This document shows positions 1 to 11,179 of a DNA stretch of 64,000 nucleotides, one piece after another. The stretch is from Bryoerythrophyllum caledonicum (Eukaryota; Streptophyta; Bryopsida; Pottiales; Pottiaceae): positions 10,618,028-10,682,027 of the forward strand of contig OZ020519.1 in the NCBI GenBank assembly GCA_963971425.1. The letters run 5' to 3'. Numbering within the stretch: position 1 is the stretch's first letter; each line of letters opens with the position of its first letter. Position numbers and translations under genes: made by a program. Under the pieces are notes generated by a model that was given only the letters and a program-made list of their open reading frames with translations, was not told where the DNA came from and ran no database searches.

Positions 1-149
1 ATACATTCATGATACTGCGGAATTGGTTTGGAGAGGCGGTATTCTAAGACGCAAATAAGTTTTCAGTTCGACTCTGTTAAATGCTGGACGTTGATATACC
101 CATAGACTAGTTCAGGGTGACATTCAAGTGATATGAGTAATTAACTGAC

Positions 150-435
150 CTTGTCAAACGTGAACGTTCGGTCAATTTGTTTGCTGGCAATATTCTGGAA
201 CACGGTGACCTCTCGGCGAGGGTCATTGCAAGAGATAACTTGGGGCGTTTTGGCTTTTTTCTCATCTTCATTGAAAGGTCTGAAACAGGACGCATAACGC
301 ACTCAGCACCATCTCGTGACAAAACAACGCTGACACTACTTCGATCAGGACAGTTAAAGAGAAAGACTCGTACCTGCACCGAAGCAGGACCTGCACGGCC
401 ACGCCCTTGTCTTTCTCAGCTCCGCGAGCCGCCAT
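150..435 (-). pseudogene. Duplicate of kinesin-5 exons 1 and 2
   Basis: Exon 1 (374-435) and exon 2 (150-279), with the intron between them, are repeated from the complete gene at 30963-31248. Both GT/AG sites are present. Exon 1 encodes a 20-residue start reading [12 protein letters not shown]; exon 2 contains the PFNEDE segment typical of kinesin-5 motor N-termini. Only about 150 bases of the following intron fit in the window, so I cannot tell whether a whole second gene lies to the left or only this 5' end was duplicated. Confidence 0.75.
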
Positions 436-888
436 CGACTCGACCGGAATCTTGGACACTGTCTTTGCAGTGCGTGGCGAAAACGCGACCAGATCTCGCG
501 CCAGCGTTTCTCAAAGCTCAACGAGCAGTAACCTCAAAACTACTTATAAAACTCTCAGGCAATTCCCATTCCCTAGTACCCCCTCACACTCGACGACGCC
601 GCTCCGGACTCCAAGCTCAACCAAATGGCACAATACTACTTCACAACAGTAAAATATTTACAGCATTCGTCTCTGAACCTCAGAGATCGCCCTCGCTCAA
701 AAACCTTGAAATCAGAGTCAGCCTCCAGCGGATTCACAGCAGCAGCTGAACCACGGCATGAAAGACGGATGCAAGCAACGACAACCTAACTGAAACGGTA
801 CCGCGTCCTCTGCCCTAGTCCACATTCAAGATTGACGACGATCGCCAACCAAACCGATCAAACGCCCTCTCACAAACCTATACACACA

Positions 889-924
889 CCCTCTCTCTCT
901 CTCTCTCTCTCTCGCTCTCTCTCC
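889..924 (+). repeat. (CT)n microsatellite upstream of kinesin 5' end
   Basis: About 35 bases of CT dinucleotides with one interruption lie in the region upstream of the kinesin exon 1 copy. The same tract occurs at 31702-31737 upstream of the intact gene. CT-rich tracts are common in plant 5' UTRs and promoters, but no transcription start can be placed from the sequence. Confidence 0.85.
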
Positions 925-1556
925 TCGGCACGAGACGATGCCAAACTCGCAGAGCTACAAGACTGGAGAGCGATGCAACCACATGAAGACGAGCGAGAAT
1001 GCGGGCAAGAAAGAAGCAAGGCAGCCTCCTTGCAGCAGCAAACGGCCTTCTCCCCCCCCCAACTCCCAAACCCCTCACGACACCCAACCCCGCTCAGCTC
1101 TAGTACTGTCCTAGATTCTCATCCAGATGTCGGTTTCACGGTTTCGATCACTTCCATTTCGAAACCTGGCTTTTCCCGCTAAGCGCGCTACATCCACGGA
1201 AGGGCTACATACTACGTTCTTGAAGGAGGGGTTGGAAATCTATGGATGTGTAGATGACGGGTTTGGGTGTCTGTAATCTGAGTGTGGATCGAGCGGTCGG
1301 GACGGGACCGGGTTTGAATCCGATGACCGTTGAAGGAGGGGCGCCCGTAGCCGTCGATCGATTACTTGTGTGCATAGGGATAGGGGACAGACTGCTTTGT
1401 CAGTTGGAACGGGAGGTTTTCGAATGGACCTTGTAGGGAATGACCGTTGGTCCGTTGTCCTGGGATGGATAGGTGGATGGATGTCGTCCCTCGTTCGATG
1501 TTTTTCGTTATTGACCGTTTTGCAGCCCCTTTTTTTGTTTTGTTTTAGTGGGATAG

Positions 1557-1927
1557 CCACAGTGGCTACAGAGGCCTTTTCCGGGGTGTCTTCCATGGAA
1601 GGCCAATCTTCTTCTTGAAAGTAGAGTGGGGTAGCGAGGGCATGTACGTGTGGATGTTCCGCATTTTTATTGGACTTTTCTTGTCCTATTTTGGCTAATT
1701 TTTTTGCTTGCTAATTTCCGTCTATGTTGGCATGGGCTCTAACTTTATGAAGGGTTGTAATTTGTGTGCGTTTTTGTAACATTTGAACTATCGATGTTGA
1801 TATGGCTTGGTCAAGGTGATTATTGTAGAGGGTAGGGTGTGTTATTTGTGTATTTAGTAGATATATGACATTAATACAATCGGTGAAAATATGGGCTAGT
1901 TCATTAGCGTAATTTGTAATGATGATT
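1557..1927 (-). pseudogene. LINE RNase H fragment (left copy)
   Basis: On the minus strand a frame reads HIFTDCINVIYLLNT and then KVRAHANIDGN, the RNase H core of the LINE ORF2 found at 44420-44620, with weaker similarity continuing past an in-frame stop to about 1557. It is a short 5'- and 3'-truncated piece. It lies about 1.1 kb upstream of the kinesin start codon copy and is repeated at 32370-32740. A short duplicated GGCCCGGATC motif (about 1974-2001) is embedded just upstream of it. Confidence 0.75.
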
Positions 1928-3534
1928 TGTAGGTATTGTGGATGGCCATCATTTCCGTCCTGTGGATGTTTTGGCCCGGATCCTACATGGCCCGGATCAT
2001 GTAAGGTGATGTTGTGTGCTATAGATGTGTGTTCGGCAATCAGCAACATTTTTTTTTGGTCACCAAGGGACAGCGAGAGATGACGCCTGAGAGAGCTCCG
2101 TGAAGTTAGGTGAGGAGAGACGGGGGAGCAGTGTTGCATCGTGAAGGATTAAGGCAGCATGTGAGCTGGGCACTGTTGTGGTCCTCACTTATGACTCAGA
2201 TTTGCAACATATGTAGGGATGATGAATGCTTTGTGTTGGACAGAACTTGAGGACACTATATCTCACTTTGTTGTGCGTATGTAAATTTTGTCATTAGATT
2301 TGGATAGTGGGCATCTGAGCATGGGACCCAAAGTGTTGGCATCCAGATCTAGAGACATCTTTTGCTATGAACCTGCAAAGCAAAGATTTAGTACAGAACA
2401 GTCTGTTGCATTCCCTCACATCCCCCTAGTCTCTCTCACAATCCTAGTAGATACCAATGCTTAGAACAACACACTACACACTATCACAATTAGAGAATAG
2501 TCCATTACAGTATAACATCACACACCTAGCACCTATAGTACCCATACCACCCATCCAGCTGCATACACACACAAATTGTCAACATCTATATAGCCTGTTT
2601 ATATTACATATACAACAATATGTACAACTCCTCCGAGAACAGTGCCATCCTGTTGCCATGCAAGAATCCAACGTTAACAATCACAGACAACAAACGCCCA
2701 CTTTGAAACAACATGACTTATATTACAGGCTGAAATCTGTAGATCAATTTGCCTTCCGACGAAAAGTAGAAAGTAGAGTGTACTTGCTGCTGATCGACCT
2801 ATCACCTGACTGTCAGACCCTGTGCAGAATACTGCACATCATATCCAGCGAGTTTGCACCGAGTCTATGCCCAAGATCGCGAAGAAGGATGCAGCCCCAC
2901 AGACAGAAAAAACGGCGATTGCATTAATTATAAATTGTTGCTAACTTTATTAACTTCTTTGTGCAGGGTCTGGATAGAACTGAAGGACGAGTGGGACGAA
3001 GCCACTGCCTGCACAGATTATACACTAACAAACTCTGTCCCAAAACAGGTTTGCAGCCGCTCTGTCACCCAACGAGTCCTATACCACAAGGGAAAATTCA
3101 ACCGCCTCGATCTTGGACCCACAACCAAGCGCAACGCCCTGTAGTTTTCAAAGACGAGCCATCAATCCAATGCGGAACCTCCACAGCTCAACACCACTGC
3201 TCCAGAACTCCAAGTAAGTTCCCTAACCCCCTTACCAAAAAATTATTTTTACAATTACAAACTTACATGCAGGACACACACAATTACCACCAAACAACCA
3301 CCAACAGCCACAACCATTACATTGACCGACACAACTCAATGCCACAACAAATCAACGCAAGTAACTACTCGCCCCACACCAACCAAATACTACGCAAGGT
3401 AAAAAATTTAACCCTAACTTTGATTTCTTACACCTTACCTCCAGCCGCATACAAGTGGCCCAATTGTGCAGATCAATCAATCCATGCCAGGAGCAACAAG
3501 GCACAAGATGACAATATCGCACACCTCAACGAAT

Positions 3535-3734
3535 NNNNNNNNNNNNNNNNNNNNNNNNNNNNNNNNNNNNNNNNNNNNNNNNNNNNNNNNNNNNNNNNNN
3601 NNNNNNNNNNNNNNNNNNNNNNNNNNNNNNNNNNNNNNNNNNNNNNNNNNNNNNNNNNNNNNNNNNNNNNNNNNNNNNNNNNNNNNNNNNNNNNNNNNNN
3701 NNNNNNNNNNNNNNNNNNNNNNNNNNNNNNNNNN
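3535..3734. other. Assembly gap of exactly 200 N
   Basis: Two hundred N in a row. The round number suggests a placeholder of unknown real size rather than a measured gap. The sequence on its left belongs to the direct duplication; the sequence on its right starts exactly at the visible outer edge of an inverted repeat. Confidence 0.99.
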
Positions 3735-5492
3735 TGGACTATGGTGGTACTTGAATTAGAATGTTGAATTACACTATAAACAACAAATTCTTTTTGACAT
3801 TTTCAAAGAAGGTAATATTCTTTGCACAAGTGAAACCTCATTTATTATCGACGGACAAATATCATTGAGCAATGTAGTTTTAATGTAAAGATGTGTTCTT
3901 AAATGACTCATCTTGAGGTCATATTCAAGTTTATGAAGCATAATGTCGAATCATCCAATGTGTAACAACCCCTAAGGAACAATGCACGAATTACTCTTCA
4001 TAACCGTAGGGTCGATGAAATATCTATCTTTAAATTGTTGAGGTTATGATTATTTATCGCTTTATTCAATCATAAAGAAAGATGATGCAAATAAAAGCAT
4101 TCTCGAAAGGCCACAATGTTCCAAAGTCGAAGTGGTTCTCTCACAACACTTCTTATTAAATGGTGTCAATTTAACTTTAAATTGATTAAACCTTGCAAAG
4201 GTTAGATGAAACTCCAAAAGGCTTTGCAACTAAGGGTGACACCTTCAAAAGGTCACATTAAACATGTCTATTGTAAAAGCTATGGATGTAGAGGAGAGAT
4301 ACACGACCAAATGTTTTTTAGAATACATATAGATGTACAAAAAATATAAATGTCAATAGAAGCTCTAGTAAAATTTCTAGCAATATAGGACAAACTATTA
4401 ACTTCTTTCTTGAACTCATGTCTATATACAATAATGATAGAACTTTGTATGAAATTCTTTTCCTAAATAAATATAATTTTGACGTTGTGATGTACTATAC
4501 ATATGCCGTATTTATAAATTGGGAATGTCAATTTCTTTATGTTCAAATAGAACCTATTACATTTCCTCTAACACGTGCAAACTATTTATATGTTCCTTAA
4601 CTTTTTTGTTTATCTTTCCATGGCCCTTCTCAACATTGGATTCAATTGTAGAATACTTACATATAAAGTGTATTACCTTCTTCTAAGATTCCCAAAACAT
4701 AGTATTTTCTTTATTGTTAAAATACATTTTAACCCAAGTAGAGCACGTTTACACTTTTTGGGGAAGTTGGGAAAAAAAGTAATCTCGAAGGGGCCACTCG
4801 CATAAATTGTAGAAACGACGTTTGATAAATAAATAGGGGCAAAAATATTCACTTAGGATAAATTTTATAAAGAAAGTACATGAAACATACATTGCTTTAA
4901 AAGTGTGAAATACGTTTATAAGTAATATATAAATAGATATAATGTCAAAGAACTATGTAATTGATACATACAAAATATCATGGAAAAAATAGGTTCTAAA
5001 TTTGAATGGTAGATTATACTGATTTAGGTTTTCACTTTTTCTCAATGGATGAAAAGGGGGTATTTATTGTGGGGCACTCATGCAACATTTTATTGTTGGG
5101 TAACTTGTACATTTCCTCCGTGGTTAGAAGTTTACACAAGCCCTTATGTTTGGGGATATATATGTTTTTCTCTCATTGCATGTTTAAATAACTTGTTTGT
5201 AAAGTTAAGTTGCGTAATTCCTTTGTGAAGTAAAGTTTAAGGGTTGTTACACAAGGGATATATGGACATTGGATGATTCGACATTATGCTTCATAAACTT
5301 GAATATGACCTCAAGATGAGTCATTTAAGAACACATCTTTACATTAAAACTACATTGCTCAATGATATTTGTCCGTCGATAATAAATGAGGTTTCACTTG
5401 TGCAAAGAATATTACCTTCTTTGAAAATGTCAAAAAGAATTTGTTGTTTATAGTGTAATTCAACATTCTAATTCAAGTACCACCATAGTCCA
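3735..5492. mobile_element. Fold-back structure with 227-bp inverted repeats
   Basis: Bases 3735-3961 are the reverse complement of 5266-5492, nearly without mismatch, enclosing about 1.3 kb of AT-rich DNA. I see no convincing coding region inside; the short forward ORFs at 4418-5191 are hydrophobic, low-complexity and lack recognisable motifs. The left arm begins at the first base after the N gap, so the repeat may extend into the gap and no target duplication can be tested. It could be a fold-back or non-autonomous TIR element, or a hairpin assembly artefact. Confidence 0.7.
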
Positions 5493-5612
5493 CCCAATTA
5501 TGGTGGGAGGGTCCCACGGCTCCGTTATATGGGAACCCACAAAGTCCTTGGGAAAGATCAAATGTCGGTTGTCACTAATGCAATTAGTGTATAAAAGCAC
5601 TTAGAGTAAAAA

Positions 5613-5750
5613 AGTGTTTATCCTCGAGAGGAGGAAATAGTTCTTTATACACTAGCCTATGTCCCGTGGCCATATGCTTAGTGAAGAGAATGAACGAACA
5701 CTACATTCACGCCGGTCCCATTGGAAGACCGTAGTTCTTCTTCTTCTCCT
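5613..5750 (+). mobile_element. Retroposon 3'-tail module, copy a
   Basis: A block running from a CCTCGAGAGGAGGAA box, through ACGAACACTACATTCACGCCGG, to a hairpin and a TTCTTCTTCTTC tail. The same order of boxes recurs at 47035-47173, 55469-55601 and, reversed, 47380-47509. I interpret it as the conserved 3' end of a LINE or of a SINE that shares the LINE tail. A simple trinucleotide tail after a 3' hairpin is usual for RNase-H-bearing LINE groups that do not end in poly-A. Confidence 0.65.
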
Positions 5751-5879
5751 ACATCAAGCCCAATAGAATCATTTAGAACAAAAAGTCGCTCTATTTGGTT
5801 CAGACAGATCTTTGCATTCTCCAATCATCACGGCAATCATGTCATTCCCTAGAAGTTGGAAGGAAAACTAAATTTACAT

Positions 5880-7090
5880 TAAAAATATCGTTTCTGTAAC
5901 GCATGGGAAGGAGGAAGGCCTCTGCCAAGGCGAGAATGGAGTTTGCCCGACTTTGTTCCTCTACAACCTTCAAAGGGTTGAGTCCTCGCCCTCACGTCCC
6001 CGCCCCTAACGTCCCCGCCCCTTCCCCGCCTAAATTTGGAGTTAGAATGTTTGAATGGGCATAACTCACTCAAAAATAGCCCAAATCAAGCGTTTGAGGT
6101 GTGATTTGGCATCTAAAGTTTTTGTAGATGCCAAAAAACATATCACACGCTTAATTTGGACTATTTTTGAGTGAGATATGGCCTTTCAAAGATCCTGATT
6201 CCAAAATTGGGCGGGGAGGGGCGGTGACGTCTCCGCCCCTGCCATTTAGGGGCGGGGACGTCGCCGCCCCTAACGTCCCCGCCCCTTCCCCGACTAAATT
6301 TGGAGTCAGAATGTTTGAATGGGCATAACTCACTGAAAAACAGCCCAAATCAAGCGTTTGAGGTGTGATTTGGCATCTAAATTTTCCGTAGATGCTTAAA
6401 AACATATCACACGCTTAATTTGGACTATTTTTGAGTGAGATATGGCCTCTCAAAGATCCTGATTCCAAAATTGGGCGGGGAGGGGCGGTGACGTGTCCGC
6501 CCCTGCCATTTAGGGGCGGGGACGTCGCCGCCCCTTTCCCCGCTAAATTTGGAGTCAGAATGTATGAATGGGCATAATTCACTCAAAAACAGCCCAAATC
6601 AAGCGTTTGAGGTGTGATTTGGCATCTAAATTTTCCGTAGATGCCAAAAAACATATCACACGCTTAATTTGGACTATTTTTGAGTGAGATATGGCCTCTT
6701 AAAGATCCTGATTCCAAAATTGGGCGGGGAGGGGTGGTGACGTCTCCGCCCCTGCCATTTAGGGGCGGGGACGTCTCCGCCCCTACCATTTTGGGGTGGA
6801 GACGTCCCCGCCCTTAACGTCCCCGCCCCTTCTCCGCTAAAATTTGGAGTCAGAATGTTTGAATGGGCATAACTCACTCAAAAATAGCCCAAATCAAGCG
6901 TTTGAGGTGTGATTTGGCATCTAGAGTTTTCGTAGATGCCAAAAAACATATCACACGCTTAATTATGGACTATTTTTGAGTGAGATATGGCCGTTCGAAG
7001 ATCCTGATTCCAAAATTGGGCGGGGAGGGGCGGGGACGTCTCTGCTCCTATAATTTAGGGGGGGTGACGTCCCCACCGTTAGTTTTTATG
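5880..7090. repeat. Tandem repeat of about 250-295 bp with internal hairpins
   Basis: Four units start their shared GCCCAAATCAAGCG box at about 6079, 6343, 6592 and 6887, so spacings are 264, 249 and 295 bp. Each unit holds a large imperfect dyad: an arm ending in TTTGGCATCTA is followed within about 10 bases by its approximate reverse complement (GTAGATGCCAAA... to ACTATTTTTGAGTGAGAT). Between dyads lie GC-rich spacers with alternating GGGGCGGGGACGTC and CCGCCCC boxes; spacer number explains the length variation. Runs such as GGGCGGGGAGGGGCGGGG (7019-7036) fit a G-quadruplex pattern. The short reverse-strand ORFs here are by-products of the repeat. Confidence 0.9.
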
Positions 7091-7457
7091 GGCGGACACG
7101 TCCTTGCGGCCAATACATTATTTTATGCAGTCAAGTATTCATTTTTTTAGTTTAAATCCAACGTGACATCACTTTAGTTCATATGTGGCTGCCACGTCGC
7201 TTGTTTTTACCTAGCGGGTAAGTCAACCCTCAGTTGACTTATCTGGACGGGCGAGAGCTCTATCGGACGGGCGAATTGGACGGACGGGCGTACCGGACGT
7301 CCGTCCAGTATGACAACCCTGGCAACCTGTATGGGAATCCAGGGGCAGGAAGAAGAGAAGGGTAGACTCAGGTAGTGTAGGGATATCAGGGAACGCCATT
7401 GAGCTCGGGGATTCAGAAGGAGAGTTCTACAGTCCTAGAGATGCAGGAGTCGAGTGC
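7091..7457. other. Spacer between satellite and composite element
   Basis: About 365 bases with no gene I can support. It holds short repeats of GGACGGGCG (7233-7290) and then enters purine-rich sequence that may be the 5' part of the first Ulp1-like gene. The left boundary of the composite element probably lies here, but no terminal repeat was recognised. Confidence 0.4.
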
Positions 7458-10400
7458 ATGCTGAATGTCGCACATTCTGAAGGGACAGGGGACGACCACC
7501 AACATTTCCGTGTTAAACCAAGAACTCTGATCTGCAATGAAGCTGAGGAAGAGATGGAAGAAGAAGCTGTACCTCCGCAAGACCCGGGTGAGGTCGGTGA
7601 GGCCGAGGCGGGTAGCGGCCTCCATTTACCCAGCGCCTACTGCTCTCCAGTATCGCACATTTCAGGGTCGAGACACGATGAAGTACTTCGGAAGGCTCAG
7701 CGTGAAGCAACCCTGCTTACTATCCAGGATGTTAAGGATCTTCGTGATGCTCCGGGGTCCGTGCCCGCACCGGGCCTATACTACCTACTTAGTGAAGGAC
7801 CTGTCCTTGTCGTGGAGAAGGAGTTGCTGACGCAGCCCGTTGAATGCATGGAGCGGCGAACCAACATGGAACGTAATGTGCAACTGTCATAGAAGATGCT
7901 CCAAGCGCTCGGTCACTGGATACATTGGCGCCTAGCAAAAGTGGTAAGCACGACACTAACTTTCTAACTAATGAAGCTCCGGTGGATACTGAGTTGATGT
8001 AGTGCAACGCAATTTGTGGTAGTTGACTAATGTAGTTGCTTGGAAACCGTTCCTCGTGCTGTGCAGGGTCCAACCAAAACGTTCCCCAATGAGGAGCATA
8101 TCCAGTCCTTTGTACACCGTGCTACAAGCTCCTGGAACCCATACACCGCGGCGGAAGACAGGGTGGGCAAAGACAGTGAACTAAGGAAGCTTGAGCTGTA
8201 TTTGCACTACACTCAGCAGCTTCGGGAGTACCAGATATATGTAGATGGTGCACCGCAGGAGGCACGAGACTTGCACATACAAAAAACCTTGGAGGGATTG
8301 GATTCGGAGGAGCTAACCTATGCAGCTGAGGAGAGGCTGTGGTTGTGGTCGCCTCTCTATCAGGCACTTATTAGGAACCCCCCAGGTACCGGACCGCAGC
8401 GCCCTTGGAAGCACACCGAGGGCGAGCTACAGGAGATCATGTGGATTTTAGGGGAGGAGGTAGGGACTAACAGGTCTAGTCTCGAGTCATAGTGCCCACA
8501 TGTAGTGCGTGCTCTAAAATTATACACCAGGATGACAGAGGGACACGGTATACCACTGGCACACCCAGTGAAGGGTATGATCAGGGCAAAGCTCCTGGAG
8601 ATTGCTGTGGATGGAGTGGAGTCACGGCGGTTGTCCGTATACGTCCAAGATCTTGTTGACATTGGCTTTGCTTATTTCCCATGCACGTTTGGAAAAACTA
8701 GGGAATCGAGGTATACATCGTGCTCCGACATGGTTGCATTGATGGGATTCGAAGGGTGGCGTCAAGATCTTGTGCTGGAGAAGGTAGAACATTTTCTTCG
8801 AAGGGTAGCTCGATGTGCCCTTGTAGACCTGTATCGGATCGAGGAGCACAAACTCGAAGAGGCGGCAATGTGGTACACCCCCCCTCCCGAGGATCCAACT
8901 GCACTACGACTCCAGTGTGAGGAGGTGTGCTACACTCGACATTTGGCTCACTTATTTTGTTACAATGTGTTATTGTATTGAGTCTCCTAAGTGCTTTCTA
9001 CTACGTAGACTGCGCATCTTGCTTAGTATATGACATAGCTGTAGTGCAACTAAGTTCTCCATGAGTTTGGAGCTCACATGTATACTGTGTTGGGTCGGAT
9101 GTTTCAGGTGTTTTCAAGGGTGTGTATCTTCCGAGAAAACGTCGACCTTGGTTGGGCTATGCTTGGGTTGGAGAATCAGGAGCCACCATCAGAGAATCTA
9201 AGACCCTATGTAGAGAAGGTCGTGGACGCACTTACAGAGTTGCACTGTAGGGAACATGATTTAGCCTTCAAGATTCTTGATGGATATCCTGATGGAGGTT
9301 CTCCGGAGTCAAGGTCGATGAGTAGTTATGTAAACTTGGATCATCTGGAGATTCCTCAGATGTCCCAGATTGTGGGTACGTAGTTGCAGCTACAGTTGGA
9401 CTGGACTCAGATTGAGATCTCTCCAGATGTGGTGTCAGGGGAGAGGGAGAGACGTCTTCTATGCGAGCACATCAAGATGCCAACTCCGGTGGTTATGGAG
9501 GATGGTTGTAACCAGTGGGACCGTAAGACTATATATCACCTTCAGTTGAGGCTCGGTCAGGGATCAGCTATATGCTCTACTCCCATACGGCTACTGGACT
9601 TTGATCATGGAGGGGAGGGTTCCTTTGAAGACGCTGCCACTGCTTTGGTGGAAGGGGACATCCAAGGTGCAACATTGACAAGCCAATAAGATCACACAGG
9701 CGAGGAGGACCCTACCAACGAAGATGCTGCAGGTGGCGTTGATGTAGTGCACGGACCAGCTACTGAGGAGTTCCACACACCTAGTAGGTAGTGTAGCCCT
9801 ACAATTCCCATGTTTGTTACTTCATGAGGAATAGCATAGTATGCACTGCTTCCGTCGTTGTTTGATCATGCGAAATGGTGCCAAGGTAGTCTGTAGTGCG
9901 TAGAGTTCATGTAGCATTGTGCTCACTGTAGCATTGATCTGAACTTGGACATGCGCATGATATAAATAAAGGCTTTCTATTATTGCAGTTTACTCAATAT
10001 TTCAATGGATCGAATCTCCCTAGAAGGTGGCTGTGTGACAGAAGGGTACTTGGACTTCTCTTTTGGCGAAGAGAAGATCAGGCTGACTCTGGAGGGAGAC
10101 ATGGAGATTCTGGATTCTTGTGGGATGGGATTGAGTCCTCCATTTATGGATTGGTTTGCTAAGTGGTTTGAGGGTGATACACCTCCTGGCACACTTATCT
10201 GCAAGTCAGAGTTTGCAGTGCTACTAAGGGCCCTTACTGATCGCTCTGTTTCACTACATTCACTACGTGGGTTTTATGAAGACAACTCTTACATTGCTAA
10301 TTTCCAGGACAAGATGCTGTTCATTCCTGTATTTGAGTGCAGGCACTGGAGTTTGGTAGTGATATCAGATGAGGGCTTCTTCAAGTTTGATTCTGGTTAT

Positions 10401-11005
10401 CACACGAATCCGAACTTCCATGGCCCACAACGTCTCCACGAGGCAATGGCGAAGTTGTGGTGCATGGTCAATGGACATGGACCGGGTACTCATGAGTGGA
10501 AGAGGGCGGCCTCTATTCAGTCATGGGTCCATGCCAACTGTCCACAGCAACCAGACAATTGGACGTGTGGATTCTATGTGGCGTGCTATATTGTGATGCT
10601 GAGTTCGTACTTGAAGGAAACCACCGCCAACGAGAGGGACTGGGAGGATGCTGTAAGTATTCTGCTCTATGGGCTACTTGGATGATTGTAGTGCTGTAGT
10701 AACTGTAGTGCTATAGTGTAGATCGTGTATTGTGCTGTAGTGACTGTAGTGCAAGTGGTATTTGTCTGTTTACCAAGACCAGGGCTTAGGGTTAAGGTTC
10801 TCTTCATTTAATTTTTAACATGATATGAATGTTTCCATGATGTGTGCAGATGTCGGAGTGTTTTGAGCACAACGAGATCTTTGTACTATGGAAGGGATTG
10901 AAGGAAGCTATAGTATCTGCAGTACGAAGCGGAATGGCAGGTCGCCGCAATTGTAGTGTTTCTGTTGGCTTTTACGAGGATGGTGATGCAAGACCCTCGT
11001 CGTAG
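7458..11005 (+). pseudogene. Ulp1/C48 SUMO-protease-like transposon gene, copy 1
   Basis: A multi-exon gene inferred from frame, GT/AG sites and alignment to the second copy at 14-18.5 kb. Likely exons: 7458-7945, 8067-8924, 9108-about 9780, about 9988-10652 and 10850-11005. The fourth exon has the cysteine-protease pattern: His in RHWSLVV (10344-10346), Asp in FKFDSG (10389-10391), then CPQQPDNWTCGFYV with Gln and nucleophile Cys (10566-10568). Ulp1-type enzymes cleave SUMO from proteins; MULE and CACTA elements in plants often carry such domains. The upstream exons match no family I know. In-frame TAG codons at 7890, 8490 and 9381, and TAA at 9687, interrupt conserved sequence, so it is probably a decayed copy although its catalytic residues are intact. 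Confidence 0.7.
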
Positions 11006-11179
11006 CAGGGAAAATTGGTGTAGTGCTTAGATGCGGTAAATCATGTTTTGCCGCCATTTTCTGGATTCGGTTGTATATTTTGATTTGTGCATTTTTGTAA
11101 AAAAATTTAAATGTACATTTTTGTCTGTACCTTTCAGGATATTTATATACATTTCCGCAATCGGTCCATGATGAAAACA

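Larger units (their letters stand above)
1..3534. repeat. Left copy of a 3.5-kb direct duplication
   Basis: This segment matches 30814-34348 at a constant offset of 30813, changing to 30814 after one single-base difference near 3043. The first 3 kb look identical by eye. The last 500 bases before the gap carry several substitutions and one indel, which shifts the long forward frame present in the other copy. The copy starts at the window edge and stops at the N gap, so its true extent is unknown. It may be a real segmental duplication or an assembly duplicate (haplotig or repeat-end misjoin). The jump in divergence next to the gap favours an assembly problem, at least for its right end. Confidence 0.9.

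Noticed and set aside
177-749. 190-residue forward ORF in the duplicated region (also 30990-31562)
   Set aside because: It runs antisense to kinesin exons 1-2 and the promoter and has low-complexity composition; it is a shadow of the real gene.
5880-7090. CRISPR-like array
   Set aside because: The spacing is regular but the units are about 250-295 bp with internal dyads and similar spacers, in a clearly eukaryotic context; it is a satellite.
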